This document shows positions 18,272 through 27,266 of a stretch of 64,000 bases of DNA, piece by piece. The stretch is from Syntrophales bacterium. Lineage in GTDB: Bacteria > Desulfobacterota > Syntrophia > Syntrophales > UBA2210. The translations under genes were made by a program, and so were the position numbers. The notes beneath the pieces were generated by a model. It had not been told where the DNA came from and did not search any database. It worked only from the letters and a program-made list of their open reading frames with translations. The stretch spans positions 33,767-97,766 of the forward strand of contig JALOBE010000008.1 in assembly GCA_023228425.1 (NCBI GenBank), in the 5' to 3' direction. How positions within the stretch are numbered: the stretch's first letter is position 1; each line of letters opens with the position of its first letter.

Positions 18272-21200
18272 CTATCTTTGCCGGCGGCCGGAAAATTTAT
18301 CTTTGAGCCCTGTGAAGAAATTGTCCGCGCTTGTGCCTGTCTGTGCCCGCTGTCTTTGCTGTCGACCGAAAAACATTTCAATTATCACATAAAAAAGAGG
18401 TGCGAAAATAACTATCAGAACCGTGGCTGTGATCATCCCCCCCAGAACACTGGTACCGATGGCATTCTGGGCTCCCGCGCTGGCGCCGGTGGTAAGCGCC
18501 AATGGCAGAACACCAAAGCCGAAAGCCAGCGAAGTCATGATAATCGGTCTGAATCTCAGCCTCGCTCCTTCAATCGTTGCCTCGATCAGCCCCAAGCCGT
18601 TTTCCAACCCTTTTTTTGCGAACTGTACAATCAGAATGGCATTTTTGGTGCCCAGGCCGAGCGTGGTGAGCAAACCGATCTGGAAATAAACGTCGTTGGC
18701 CAGTCCTCTGGTACTTGATGCGATAATACCGCCGAGGACTCCCAGGGGGATCACCAGAAGTATCGAAACGGGAACCGTCCAGCTCTCGTACAGCGCGGCC
18801 AGGCACAGAAAAATCACGAAAATGGAAAAGGCGTACAGCATGGGAGCCTGTGTGCTGGCCATCCGCTCCTGATAGGAAAGGCCGCTCCAGTCGAACCCGA
18901 AACCGGCCGGAAGTTTCCGCACCGCTTCTTCCATAGCCTTCATGGCTTCGCCCGAGCTTCTGCCGGGTGCGGGTTCGCCCCAGATATTGATGGCGGGGAA
19001 GCCGTTGAAGCGGCTCTTTTTAGGAGCGCCGGATATCCACCGGCCGGAAGCGAAGGAGGAAAAAGGAACCATTTCCCCCTGCATGTTGCGGACGTACAGA
19101 TTTTCCAGATCTTTAGGCAACATGCGGAAAGGGGCGTCCGCCTGCAGGAGAACTTTTTTAACGCGGCCGCCGTGCGTGAAGTCATTTACATAGGCACTGC
19201 CGAAAGAAGCGGAGATGGTCCGGTGAATGAATGTAATGGGAAGGCCCAGCGCGCCCGCTTTTTCCCAATCCACGTCGATGCGGTATTCGGGGACATCGGG
19301 CAGGCTGTTGGGGCGCACTTTGGTAACGCGGGGGTCCTGTTCCACTATTTCCAATAACTGGTTCTGGCCTTCCATCAGTGCCTGGTGGCCGAGATTGCCG
19401 CGGTCGAGAAGCTGGAAATCAAAACCCGTGGACATACCTAATTCAGGGACGGGGGGTGGCTCAAAGACATAAACAGTCGCGTTGCGGATGCCGGAGAACT
19501 CTTGCATGGCCCTCTCGACGATGGCTTTTGTTTTCAGATGTTCTTTGTCGCGCAGATGCCAGTCTTTCAATCTTAAAAACACCATGCCGTTATTTTGCGA
19601 TCGACCGGAAAATCCGATACCGGTGACAGTCATAATCGTTTCCACAGCTTCTTTTTCATTTTCGTTGAAGTACTTTTGAATCCGCCCGACGATTTCGCCT
19701 GTCTGCTCCAGCGTCGCCCCCGTGGGCATCATCACCTGAGCCAGCAGTATTCCCTGATCTTCATCCGGTAAATAGGCCGTGGGCATGCGCACAAACAGAA
19801 CAGCCATCAAGATGAGAACGATAAGAAAAGCGGCCAGAAAACGTTTTTTGCGAAAAAGGGAAAGTCCGACCACGCCCACATACCACTCGCGAAATCTGAA
19901 GAACATTTTATTAAACCAGGAAAAAAAGGGGCGCAGGAAAAAAATCGTATTTTGAGCGGGATCATGACCCGCTTTGATCGGTTTAAGCAATGACGCGCAC
20001 AGTACCGGTGTCAAAATCAGTGCCACCACAACGGACAGCAGCATGGCGGAAATAATGGTTATCGAAAATTGGCGGTAGATCACGCCGGTGGAACCGGGGA
20101 AAAAGGCCATCGGGCCGAAAACGGCCGAAAGTACCAGGCCGATGCCGATAAGCGCAGTCGTGATCTGCTCCATGGATTTAGCCGTGGCCTGTTTCGGTGG
20201 AAGATTTTCGTCACGCATGATTCTTTCCACATTTTCCACCACAACAATCGCGTCATCCACAAGAAGGCCGATAGCCAGAACCATGGCGAACATCGTCAGC
20301 ATGTTGATGGTGAAGCCGAAAAACCATAAGGTGGCGAAGGTCCCCAGAATAACCACGGGAACAGCGATGGTAGGGATAAACGTGGCGCGCAGGCTGCCCA
20401 GAAAAAGCCACATGACGAGAAACACCAGTATTATAGCGATCACCAGAGTTTTGACGACCTCGGCAATGGCGACTTTGATAAAAACGGTGGAATCGTTGGG
20501 ATAGGTGACTTTCATCCCGGGCGGGAAGAAGCGGCTCATCTCCGCCATCTTGGCCTTTACCGCGTCCGCCGTCCTCAGAGCGTTGGCGCCCGGTGCCTGG
20601 CGGACGGCGATACCGGCGGAGGCCTTTCCGTCGGAAGCCACGCCGATATCATAAATTTCTGTTCCCAGTTCGGTGCGGCCTACGTCTCCAAGGCGGACGA
20701 CGGAACCGTCAGGATTGGTGCGCAGCAGAATGGCGGCGAACTCCTCGGGCGTCGAAAGCATGTTCTGGATAACGATGGGAGCGTTCAGACGCTGTCCGGG
20801 AACCGCCGGCGCTCCGCCGAACTGTCCCGCGGAAACCTCCACGTTATAAGCCTTCAAAGCGGTCAGCACATCTTCGACGGTCAGAAAGTAGTCTGTGAGC
20901 TTTTCGGGGTTGAGCCAGACCCGCATGGCATAGCCGCCGCCGAAAGACTCCACTTCGCCGACGCCGGGAATCCGCGCGAGGACTCTTTCCAGGTTTGACT
21001 TGGCATAATCCCGCAGATCCGTGCCGTCCATGCTGCCGTCTTCCGAAATCAACCCCACGATCATCAGATAGTTGCTGGTGGATTTGCGGACATTGACACC
21101 CTGAACCTGAACCGCGTCGGGCAGGCTCCGCATCGTTGCCTGCACTTTATTTTGCACTTGGGACCAGGCGATATTCGGGTCTGTGCCGGGAGCGAATTTC

Positions 21201-21478
21201 AGCTCCAGCCGCGAACCGCCCGCTGAATCGCTGGAGGAGGACATATAGATCAGGTTATCAAGGCCGGTCATGTTCTGTTCGATAACCTGGGTGACACTGT
21301 TTTCCACCGTTTCGGACGATGCTCCGGGATACGATGTGAAGACGGCGATGCCCGGCGGTGCCATTTCCGGATACTGGGAAATAGGAAGATTGTAAATCGC
21401 CAGCACGCCTCCCGACATGATGATGATGGCAATGACCCAAGCGAAAACCGGCCGCTCCAGAAAGAATTTAGATAGCAT
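18272..21478 (-). CDS. RND efflux pump, inner-membrane transporter (HAE1 type)
   Basis: A 1068-residue AcrB/MexB-type hydrophobe/amphiphile exporter driven by the proton gradient. The N-terminal helix FFLERPVFAWVIAIIIMSGG and the TM4 DD pair in GLLVDDAIVVVENVERIM (near residue 405) are present. The periplasmic porter loops include SSSSDSAGGSRLELKF and GEVESFGGGYAMRVWL. TM10-12 include GLGTKNAILIVQFAKKG. Length matches the family. It is the last gene of the regulator-adaptor-pump operon on the minus strand; the adaptor stop is 9 bases upstream. No outer-membrane channel gene is seen nearby. Confidence 0.95.
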   Translation of the reverse strand: MLSKFFLERPVFAWVIAIIIMSGGVLAIYNLPISQYPEMAPPGIAVFTSYPGASSETVENSVTQVIEQNMTGLDNLIYMSSSSDSAGGSRLELKFAPGTDPNIAWSQVQNKVQATMRSLPDAVQVQGVNVRKSTSNYLMIVGLISEDGSMDGTDLRDYAKSNLERVLARIPGVGEVESFGGGYAMRVWLNPEKLTDYFLTVEDVLTALKAYNVEVSAGQFGGAPAVPGQRLNAPIVIQNMLSTPEEFAAILLRTNPDGSVVRLGDVGRTELGTEIYDIGVASDGKASAGIAVRQAPGANALRTADAVKAKMAEMSRFFPPGMKVTYPNDSTVFIKVAIAEVVKTLVIAIILVFLVMWLFLGSLRATFIPTIAVPVVILGTFATLWFFGFTINMLTMFAMVLAIGLLVDDAIVVVENVERIMRDENLPPKQATAKSMEQITTALIGIGLVLSAVFGPMAFFPGSTGVIYRQFSITIISAMLLSVVVALILTPVLCASLLKPIKAGHDPAQNTIFFLRPFFSWFNKMFFRFREWYVGVVGLSLFRKKRFLAAFLIVLILMAVLFVRMPTAYLPDEDQGILLAQVMMPTGATLEQTGEIVGRIQKYFNENEKEAVETIMTVTGIGFSGRSQNNGMVFLRLKDWHLRDKEHLKTKAIVERAMQEFSGIRNATVYVFEPPPVPELGMSTGFDFQLLDRGNLGHQALMEGQNQLLEIVEQDPRVTKVRPNSLPDVPEYRIDVDWEKAGALGLPITFIHRTISASFGSAYVNDFTHGGRVKKVLLQADAPFRMLPKDLENLYVRNMQGEMVPFSSFASGRWISGAPKKSRFNGFPAINIWGEPAPGRSSGEAMKAMEEAVRKLPAGFGFDWSGLSYQERMASTQAPMLYAFSIFVIFLCLAALYESWTVPVSILLVIPLGVLGGIIASSTRGLANDVYFQIGLLTTLGLGTKNAILIVQFAKKGLENGLGLIEATIEGARLRFRPIIMTSLAFGFGVLPLALTTGASAGAQNAIGTSVLGGMITATVLIVIFAPLFYVIIEMFFGRQQRQRAQTGTSADNFFTGLKDKFSGRRQR

Positions 21479-21487
21479 CAGGCACCT

Positions 21488-22630
21488 TTATTGTTTTGTT
21501 CTGTCCGCCGCTTCGGCACTGCTGTCCGCTTTTTCTTCGTCAAAGGGCACGGCGTTTACCCCAATGCCCGGGGTCACCCTCAACATCCCTTCCACGATCA
21601 CTTTTTCATCGGGAACCAGCCCCGAGCGCACCAGCCAGGAAGTGCCGATTTCACGGTCCAGCGTGACGTACCGCAGTTGCGCCTTGCCTTCCTCATCCAC
21701 AATAAAAACAAAAGGCTCCCCTTTGGGGTTGCGCGACACCGACTGTTGTGGAATCAGAATGGCTTTCTCGTTGACACCCTCCTTCAGGACGGCCCGTACG
21801 AACATGCCCGGCAGAAGAATTTCTCCCGGATTGGGGAAAACAATGCGCAGGATAACGGAACCGGTCGTCGGGTCGACGCTGACATCGCGGAATTGCAGTG
21901 TTCCTGTGAGCGGGTACGGGGTGCCGTCGCCCAACACCAGTCGCACGCTCTGCAGATCCGTATTATTGCGGGTGAGCTCCCCCGATTGCAGAAGGAGACG
22001 CAGGCGCTGAATGTCCGCGGTGGATTGGGTGACATCGACATACATCGGGTCGAGCTGCCGGATGGTCGCCAGCGCCACCGGCTGATGAGCGGTAACCAGG
22101 GCGCCTACCGTAACGCTTGATCTGCCGATGCGCCCGGAAATCGGGGCGGTTATGGTCGTGTATTTCAGGTTGATGCGCGCCGTTTGCGCCTCTGCCCGCG
22201 CCTGCTTTAAGGCCGCAGTGATGTCATCGTAGGCCTGTCGGCTGACCGCTTTGTTGTCGAGCAGCCTCTGCATACGGCCGGCTTTCAATTCCAGCGTGGT
22301 CAGATTGGCTTCCGCCCGGGCCAGGGCCGCCTCGAACAGGGCGGGGTCAATCTGGAACAGCGGCTGTCCTGCCTCGACATCTGAACCTTCCGTAAAAAGA
22401 CGCTTCTGGATAATGCCGCTCACTTGAGGACGTACTTCGGCGGTCAGATAGGAGCTTGTCCGACCGGGCAATTCGGTGGTCATCACGACCGGTTGCTGTT
22501 CGATCGTCACAACGGCAACCTCCGGCGGCGGCAAAATCACGTCCTCGTTGTTGTTGCCGCAGCCGGCCGCAGCCAGACTGAAGACAACGACGATAACGCC
22601 ATATACCAGGATTTGCGGGAATCTGCTCAT
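21488..22630 (-). CDS. RND efflux periplasmic adaptor (membrane fusion lipoprotein)
   Basis: A 380-residue AcrA-type adaptor that links the RND pump to an outer-membrane channel. It has a lipoprotein signal ending in LAAAGC (Cys24). The lipoyl and hairpin regions are visible as GSDVEAGQPLFQID and ALARAEANLTTLELKAGRMQRLLDN, then KYTTITAPISGRIGRSSV, then beta-barrel and membrane-proximal domains ending in VTPGIGVNAVPFDEEK. It is followed by the pump gene with 9 bases between, so both are translated from one transcript. Confidence 0.94.
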   Translation of the reverse strand: MSRFPQILVYGVIVVVFSLAAAGCGNNNEDVILPPPEVAVVTIEQQPVVMTTELPGRTSSYLTAEVRPQVSGIIQKRLFTEGSDVEAGQPLFQIDPALFEAALARAEANLTTLELKAGRMQRLLDNKAVSRQAYDDITAALKQARAEAQTARINLKYTTITAPISGRIGRSSVTVGALVTAHQPVALATIRQLDPMYVDVTQSTADIQRLRLLLQSGELTRNNTDLQSVRLVLGDGTPYPLTGTLQFRDVSVDPTTGSVILRIVFPNPGEILLPGMFVRAVLKEGVNEKAILIPQQSVSRNPKGEPFVFIVDEEGKAQLRYVTLDREIGTSWLVRSGLVPDEKVIVEGMLRVTPGIGVNAVPFDEEKADSSAEAADRTKQ

Positions 22631-22764
22631 GGACTACCTCATGTATAGAATATGATGATACCGGTCTTTCCTGATTCGTTATACCCTCCACGGGCGGGAT
22701 GTGGTTATGGTAACGTAAACACTGTAGCCCAGGGAAGAGACCCGCGCCGTTTATAATCGCGGAC

Positions 22765-23346
22765 TCACCGTTTCACGGCATCCCAGCACGCTTCGGTTAT
22801 GCGGTCTATAAGTACGTCATCGAGGTGGATGAAGCCGAGAATATGGTCCCGGACCAGGGACACCATAGGGCCGAACGCCAGCCCGCAGAGCACCATCACG
22901 GGAAAATTTTTCAGTGTCGCTTCAGCCACACCTTCCTCAATGGCCATTCTGAACAACTGTCGATCAGCATCTCCCCTGATTCCCAGGAGCTTGTCCCGTC
23001 TTCGCGAGACGCCGTAGGGAGAATAGGAGTACTGCTCCATAAAGCGAAATTGAAGGGGATGATCGATAAAGTAGCGGAACAGTGCCCGCACCACGTGGCA
23101 GAAGCGCTCCTGTACTGTCCCCCCCTCGGGGAATTCTTCGAGAAGCAGTGACGAGACAATTGTTTCAAGCTCCTGGTTCAACTCGTTTATCAGAATATCT
23201 TTACTTTCAAAATAGCGGTAGATGGTTCCCGCGGCTACGCCCGCTTTTTCAGCTATGTCGGACATCGGCGCTCCGTGAAAACCATGTTCGGCAATGAGTT
23301 CCAGGGCCGCCTCCATAATATCGCAGCGTTTGTCGGTATATCTCAT
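22765..23346 (-). CDS. TetR-family repressor, likely controlling the RND operon
   Basis: A 193-residue TetR protein. The N-terminal helix-turn-helix reads RCDIMEAALELIAEHGFHG then MSDIAEKAGVAAGTIYRYFESKDILI, an archetypal match. The C-terminal domain (about 55-193) is helical and ligand-binding. It lies 134 bases upstream of the adaptor gene on the same strand, so it probably represses the efflux operon and itself; an operator-like palindrome sits just before its start codon. The inducer is unknown. Confidence 0.92.
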   Translation of the reverse strand: MRYTDKRCDIMEAALELIAEHGFHGAPMSDIAEKAGVAAGTIYRYFESKDILINELNQELETIVSSLLLEEFPEGGTVQERFCHVVRALFRYFIDHPLQFRFMEQYSYSPYGVSRRRDKLLGIRGDADRQLFRMAIEEGVAEATLKNFPVMVLCGLAFGPMVSLVRDHILGFIHLDDVLIDRITEACWDAVKR

Positions 23347-23365
23347 CGTCCTGCTCCGCGGGGCG

Positions 23366-23383
23366 TGAATGATCGTTCATTCA
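23366..23383. promoter_or_regulatory. Candidate TetR operator upstream of the repressor gene
   Basis: TGAATGATCGTTCATTCA: two 7-base arms TGAATGA and TCATTCA are perfect inverted repeats about a 4-base centre. It lies 20 bases from the start codon, where an autorepressor would bind. Confidence 0.7.
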
Positions 23384-23461
23384 ACCGTGATCGCGGGAAT
23401 GTATCGCAAAAAAAAAGAGCCGTCAAGGAGTAAATGACACGGGGATACAAGGTACGCACCA

Positions 23462-23545
23462 TGGATGACCTCGAATAAATCAGGACATCGTCCGATGGAG
23501 GACGATGTCGCAAAAGAGATCCTTGAGGCATGGCGGGCACATTGT
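23462..23545. repeat. Dispersed repeat, partial copy B
   Basis: Contains GTCCGATGGAGGACG and the following CTTGAGGCATGGCG segment shared with full copies near 8.8 and 25.5 kb, but no right inverted end. Confidence 0.6.
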
Positions 23546-23576
23546 GAGGCATGAAAGATTTCTCCCTGCGGTCGAA

Positions 23577-23619
23577 ATGACGTGGGGGATGGCCTCAATG
23601 ACGTGGGGGAACGGCCTCA
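23577..23619. repeat. Tandem duplication of about 21-22 bases
   Basis: Two adjacent units ATGACGTGGGGGATGGCCTC(A) and ATGACGTGGGGGAACGGCCT(CA), differing at the middle by an insertion/substitution, followed by a third partial ATGAC. Confidence 0.7.
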
Positions 23620-23721
23620 ATGACAAAGAGAGTGGGCAAAGCAACGGAGAAGACTAATCGGATGTACGAAGCGTCGGTATTAAGACTTGACCACGACACC
23701 CTTTTTCTGTAGAAATTTTTT

Positions 23722-24279
23722 ATGCCGGTAAAACCATGGGACTTCATCAGAAGCATAGAAGAGTATTCCTTCGGGATATTTTCCCTGCGGAAAGACCGTG
23801 CCCGTTCCCCCAGGACGGGTAAAGCCCACGACTTCGTTGTCCTTGAGTCGCCGGACTGGGTCAATGTCATTCCCCTTACGGCCGACAATCAGGTGATTAT
23901 GATAAATCAGTGGCGTCACGGAATTCGCCGGGCAACGCTGGAGTTGCCTGGTGGTGTCGTCGATGATGGCGAGTCGCTTGGGATGGCGGCCGGGAGAGAA
24001 CTGCTGGAAGAGACGGGTTACATAGCGGAAGAGATGATCCCCCTTGGTTCTGTTCACCCCAATCCTGCCTTTTTCGACAACATGTGCCACACCTTTCTGG
24101 CGAAGAATGTCTCCCGCCTGCAGAAACAGGATCTTGACGAGCAGGAAGACATCGAGATCGTACTCGTCCCTCTTCACGAAATACATGAGTTGCTGCGCAA
24201 CGGTACGATCACACACTCCCTCATAGCGGTTGCTTTCTATCGATATTTCATAGAGTACAGTGATTATCTTCCGAAATAA
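23722..24279 (+). CDS. Nudix hydrolase (ADP-ribose pyrophosphatase-like)
   Basis: A 185-residue Nudix protein. The Nudix box is intact: GGVVDDGES, then RELLEETG (about residues 74-98), which binds the catalytic metal. The N-terminal strand-rich part has VLESPDWVNVIPLTADNQ and the body DNQVIMINQWRHGIRRATLELPGG, typical of ADP-ribose/nucleoside diphosphate sugar hydrolases. Length is normal. The ribosome site is weak. A 26-base palindrome follows its stop codon at once. It stands alone between repeats, so no operon context helps with the substrate. Confidence 0.9.
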   Translation: MPVKPWDFIRSIEEYSFGIFSLRKDRARSPRTGKAHDFVVLESPDWVNVIPLTADNQVIMINQWRHGIRRATLELPGGVVDDGESLGMAAGRELLEETGYIAEEMIPLGSVHPNPAFFDNMCHTFLAKNVSRLQKQDLDEQEDIEIVLVPLHEIHELLRNGTITHSLIAVAFYRYFIEYSDYLPK

Positions 24280-24305
24280 AATCGTTCAGATATATCTGAA
24301 CGATT
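24280..24305. terminator. Perfect 26-base palindrome after the Nudix gene
   Basis: AATCGTTCAGATA is followed directly by its exact reverse complement TATCTGAACGATT, beginning one base after the stop codon. It would fold to a hairpin without a loop or T-run. A transcription-stop role is only an inference; a protein-binding site is also possible. Confidence 0.45.
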
Positions 24306-24472
24306 CCGTACAAGATCGCCGGAACCACCGTCAAACGCGATGGTTCTGCAAAAGGTCCTTGAGGCACGGCGGCACATCCTGGGGAATGATGCGCAGCCGC
24401 GAGAAGCCCACCAGGTATCCGGTTGCAATGCGGAGGTCATGCCTCCGATACCCTTTTACAAAGTCATCAGGC
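24297..24472. repeat. Dispersed repeat, copy C (full length)
   Basis: Begins with GAACGATTCCGTACAAGATCG and ends with CCCTTTTACAAAGTCATC, corresponding to the ends of copy A. The internal CCTTGAGGCACGGCG and GGAGGTCATGCCTCCG blocks match copies A and D. Confidence 0.65.
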
Positions 24473-24500
24473 AGTGTTTCAGGCGCGCATGGAGGAATGT

Positions 24501-24848
24501 ATGACCGTTATGTTGAAACGAGCGTATGAAAGTCCGGCCGGAACCGACGGTGAGCGAATACTCGTCGACAGGCTCTGGCCCCGGGGATTAACCAAGGCAA
24601 AAGCCAAGATCGACCGTTGGATCAAAGAGGTCGCGCCGTCCACCGAGCTTCGTCAATGGTTCGGCCATGACCCGGAGAAGTGGGAGGAGTTCGAAAAGCG
24701 GTATCGCGCCGAGCTGAAAAACAATCCCGCCTTGTCAGAGCTTCAGGCACTTTCGCGCCAAAAAAACATCACCCTTGTGTATGCGGCCCGGGATCAGTTG
24801 CACAATGAGGCGGTGGTGCTCAAACAGATACTGGATCGCGGCGCCTGA
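24501..24848 (+). CDS. DUF488 family protein (YeaO-like)
   Basis: A 115-residue cytoplasmic protein of the DUF488 family. The hallmark ILVDRLWPRGLTK segment (about residues 20-32) and a downstream WFGHDPEKWEEF stretch are present, and the end is LVYAARDQLHNEAVVLKQIL. Function of the family is unknown; members are widespread. The start is the ATG at 24501 with GGAGG at 24491-24495; the open frame runs further upstream into repeat copy C but without support. It lies alone between repeats. Confidence 0.85.
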   Translation: MTVMLKRAYESPAGTDGERILVDRLWPRGLTKAKAKIDRWIKEVAPSTELRQWFGHDPEKWEEFEKRYRAELKNNPALSELQALSRQKNITLVYAARDQLHNEAVVLKQILDRGA

Positions 24849-24966
24849 CGATTCACAGAGGCGAAACCGCCTCGAGCCCGGTTTGATTCAGGCGTCGGGT
24901 GACACGGATCGAGCCATCCGTCCCGCGCGGTAACGGAGCGGTCATCTCTTGTGGGGATGCGGCATT

Positions 24967-25110
24967 ATGAGCAAGACCATCCACCACGCTCACCTCCACG
25001 AAGCTGGTTCGTGCACCGGCCATAAGACGCGTGACGGGTGCGGACGCACGGCCGCGCATCGTACGGGCCACGACCGGCACGGAGAGCACACCCCGGAGGC
25101 TATGAATCGG
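24967..25110 (+). pseudogene. Possible remnant of a copper P-type ATPase N-terminus
   Basis: A His-rich stretch (MSKTIHHAHLHEAGSC and GHDRHGEHTPEAM) resembles the metal-binding N-terminus of CopB-type copper ATPases, which read HDxHAGHSxxMF just before the first helix. The resemblance stops where sequence like the right end of the dispersed repeat (TTTTACGAAGCCGTC) begins near 25114. The remaining ATPase is absent. This is a pattern match by eye and may be chance. Confidence 0.25.
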
Positions 25111-25111
25111 C

Positions 25112-25135
25112 TATTTTACGAAGCCGTCAGCCTTG
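25112..25135. repeat. Right-end fragment of the dispersed repeat
   Basis: CTATTTTACGAAGCCGTCAG matches the right end of copies A and D. Confidence 0.55.
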
Positions 25136-25485
25136 ACAGGAAGAAGCCGGCTATGATTTACTCCAAACCCAACCGCGAAGGCGCGTTGCTCCATGACCAT
25201 GAATTCCGGGCAGATGCCCGCTTGTGAACGCCTGTGGCCTATCCAGGATACCCGGATCATCTGTATGAATACAAGAAAATCGAACCGCCGTCGACTGGTC
25301 GTGGAGTATGTGCGGGAGAGGCGGACAACAGCGCGGGGAGGTATCTACAGGGAACCTGACCATCGATGCCGGGCGGCCCGAGAAAGCGGCGCGGATGACG
25401 GTTGTTCGCTCCGACGGGCCGCGGGGGTAGGTGCCTGAATCGAAGCGTTGAGGGGCCATGATGATTCCCCCCGTGAACGATACTT

Positions 25486-25680
25486 AACGAACTCCTGAAG
25501 AGCCTTAAAACCTCCGATGGAGGACGGTTTCGTAAAAGTTCCTTGAGGCACGGCGCGCACATCCTGATGAATGAGGCGTACTGTGAGGTGCGCCGCAGTG
25601 ACGAAGGCCGGAGCGTAATCAGGCATCCGGCCATAGTTCCGGAGGTCATGGCTCCGGTGCCGTTTTACGAAACCGTCATA
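25486..25680. repeat. Dispersed repeat, copy D (full length)
   Basis: Contains CCTCCGATGGAGGACGG, CCTTGAGGCACGGCGCGCAC, CCGGAGGTCATGGCTCCGG and the right end CGTTTTACGAAACCGTCAT. It ends 27 bases before the antiporter start. The rest of the 24849-25706 interval holds no gene I trust. Confidence 0.7.
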
Positions 25681-25706
25681 CGAAAGAAAGACGAATAGCA
25701 GGGATT

Positions 25707-27206
25707 ATGGATGTTGTCTATGTGGTTGTACCAATTCTGTTGATTGCGATTGCCCTGGCTGCCGTATGGCTCGATCGCTGGAGTGTGCCGGTCATACTGA
25801 TTGCCCTTGGCGCGGGTATTCTCTTCGGCAGTGATGTTCTGAGGCTCTGGCACTTTGATGATATCGGATTGACCAATAGAATCGCGAATCTGGCCCTGGT
25901 ATTCATACTGTTTCACGGCGGTTTCACCACCAGACGCGCAAACTTTCAGGCAGTCGCCCTTCCCGCGGGCGGACTTGCCACCTGGGGCGTCGTCCTGACG
26001 GCTCTGGCAACCTTCGGTGTTCTTTATGGTGTGTTCAACTGGTCGCTTCACAAGGCGCTTCTGCTCGCCGCGATCATTTCGTCCACCGACGCGGCGGCAA
26101 TCTTTTCGATACTCCGCCGACAACCTCTGCCGTCAAAGCTCTCGTCCACAGTTGAAATCGAAAGCGCCGCCAACGACCCGATGGCGATCCTGCTCACCGT
26201 GGCGGTGATTGACGGGATCACCACCACCCACACCGCCTGGCATATGCCTGTGTTGCTTTTCATCTGGAAGTTCGCGGCCGGGCCGTTCTGCGGCTGGTTT
26301 CTCGCCAAGGCGGCACTGTGGCTGTTCAATCGCCTTAAATCACCGGACCGCGGTTACTACTATGTGCTTTCATTGGGAATCATCCTGCTGATCTACGGGC
26401 TGACCGAAATGATCCATGCCAGCGGAATGCTGGCGGTGTTTGTGGCGGGCTACCTGATGGGAAACCGCCCATTCGTCTACAAACAGGGGGTGACGAATTT
26501 CTCATCAGCAATCTCCACCATCGCCAACGTCGGCATGTTCGCCTTGATGGGGCTCCAGGTCTTCCCCCATCAGTGGGGAGCAATCTGGTTGGACGGCATT
26601 CTGCTGTTCCTGGTTCTGACCCTGATTTCACGACCTTTCGCGGTATTGTTGGGCACGACGGGTATGAGGCTTGGATGGAGAAACAAGACATTTATCGCCT
26701 GGGCCGGTCTTCGAGGCTCGGTTCCCATCGTCCTGGCCACCTACCCGGCGGCTGCCGGGCTTGCCATCGGACAGGAGGTCTTCAATCTCGTGTTTTTTGC
26801 CGTTCTGTTGTCCATCGCGATACAGGGGTCCACACTGGGATGGGTGGCACGGTTGCTCAACCTCATGTGCCCCCTGCGGCCAAAACCCCTGTTCGACCTG
26901 GAACTCGTTACCATGGCCGAAAGCGACTTCGACCTGATGGTCGTTGATCTGCCTGATCCACACGGGGCAATCGGATGTGCCATCGCTGATTTGCAGCTTC
27001 CTGCCGGATCGGTGATTGTCCTGATAACACGGGACAAGGACATTGTGGTTCCCAAAGGATCAACCAATCTGCAGGGATGGGATCGAGTCACCGTACTCGC
27101 CCATGCCAAGGACCACGAGACCATTCGTTCTGTTCTCGTGGGCGCGTTCTCTGCCGCGGTACCGCAATCAGATACGGGCGGGGGGGCCGCGTGCGATGTC
27201 CTGTGA
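25707..27206 (+). CDS. CPA1 cation/proton antiporter with TrkA_C-like tail (NhaP2-like)
   Basis: A 499-residue protein with about 12 membrane helices. The conserved acidic pair of CPA1 antiporters is in SAANDPMAILLTVAVID, and the charged helix is GLRGSVPIVLATYPAAAG. The early helix GGFTTRRANFQAVALP and the later SGMLAVFVAGYLMGNR are also family-like. About 100 C-terminal residues (FDLMVVDLPDPHGAIGCAIA...PAGSVIVLITRDKDIVVPKG) form a TrkA_C domain that would sense ligands, as in the K+/H+ antiporter NhaP2/CvrA. It probably exchanges K+ or Na+ for H+ at the inner membrane. Confidence 0.92.
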   Translation: MDVVYVVVPILLIAIALAAVWLDRWSVPVILIALGAGILFGSDVLRLWHFDDIGLTNRIANLALVFILFHGGFTTRRANFQAVALPAGGLATWGVVLTALATFGVLYGVFNWSLHKALLLAAIISSTDAAAIFSILRRQPLPSKLSSTVEIESAANDPMAILLTVAVIDGITTTHTAWHMPVLLFIWKFAAGPFCGWFLAKAALWLFNRLKSPDRGYYYVLSLGIILLIYGLTEMIHASGMLAVFVAGYLMGNRPFVYKQGVTNFSSAISTIANVGMFALMGLQVFPHQWGAIWLDGILLFLVLTLISRPFAVLLGTTGMRLGWRNKTFIAWAGLRGSVPIVLATYPAAAGLAIGQEVFNLVFFAVLLSIAIQGSTLGWVARLLNLMCPLRPKPLFDLELVTMAESDFDLMVVDLPDPHGAIGCAIADLQLPAGSVIVLITRDKDIVVPKGSTNLQGWDRVTVLAHAKDHETIRSVLVGAFSAAVPQSDTGGGAACDVL

Positions 27207-27266
27207 AGGAGTGTACGCCAAACAGTACCTGGAAAGGTCGGATGATGATCCGCCTGAGGGGGGTAG

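Noticed and set aside
24853..25089. A 78-residue minus-strand frame after the DUF488 gene
   Set aside because: It overlaps the His-rich candidate remnant on the other strand and has no recognisable family; neither frame is certain.
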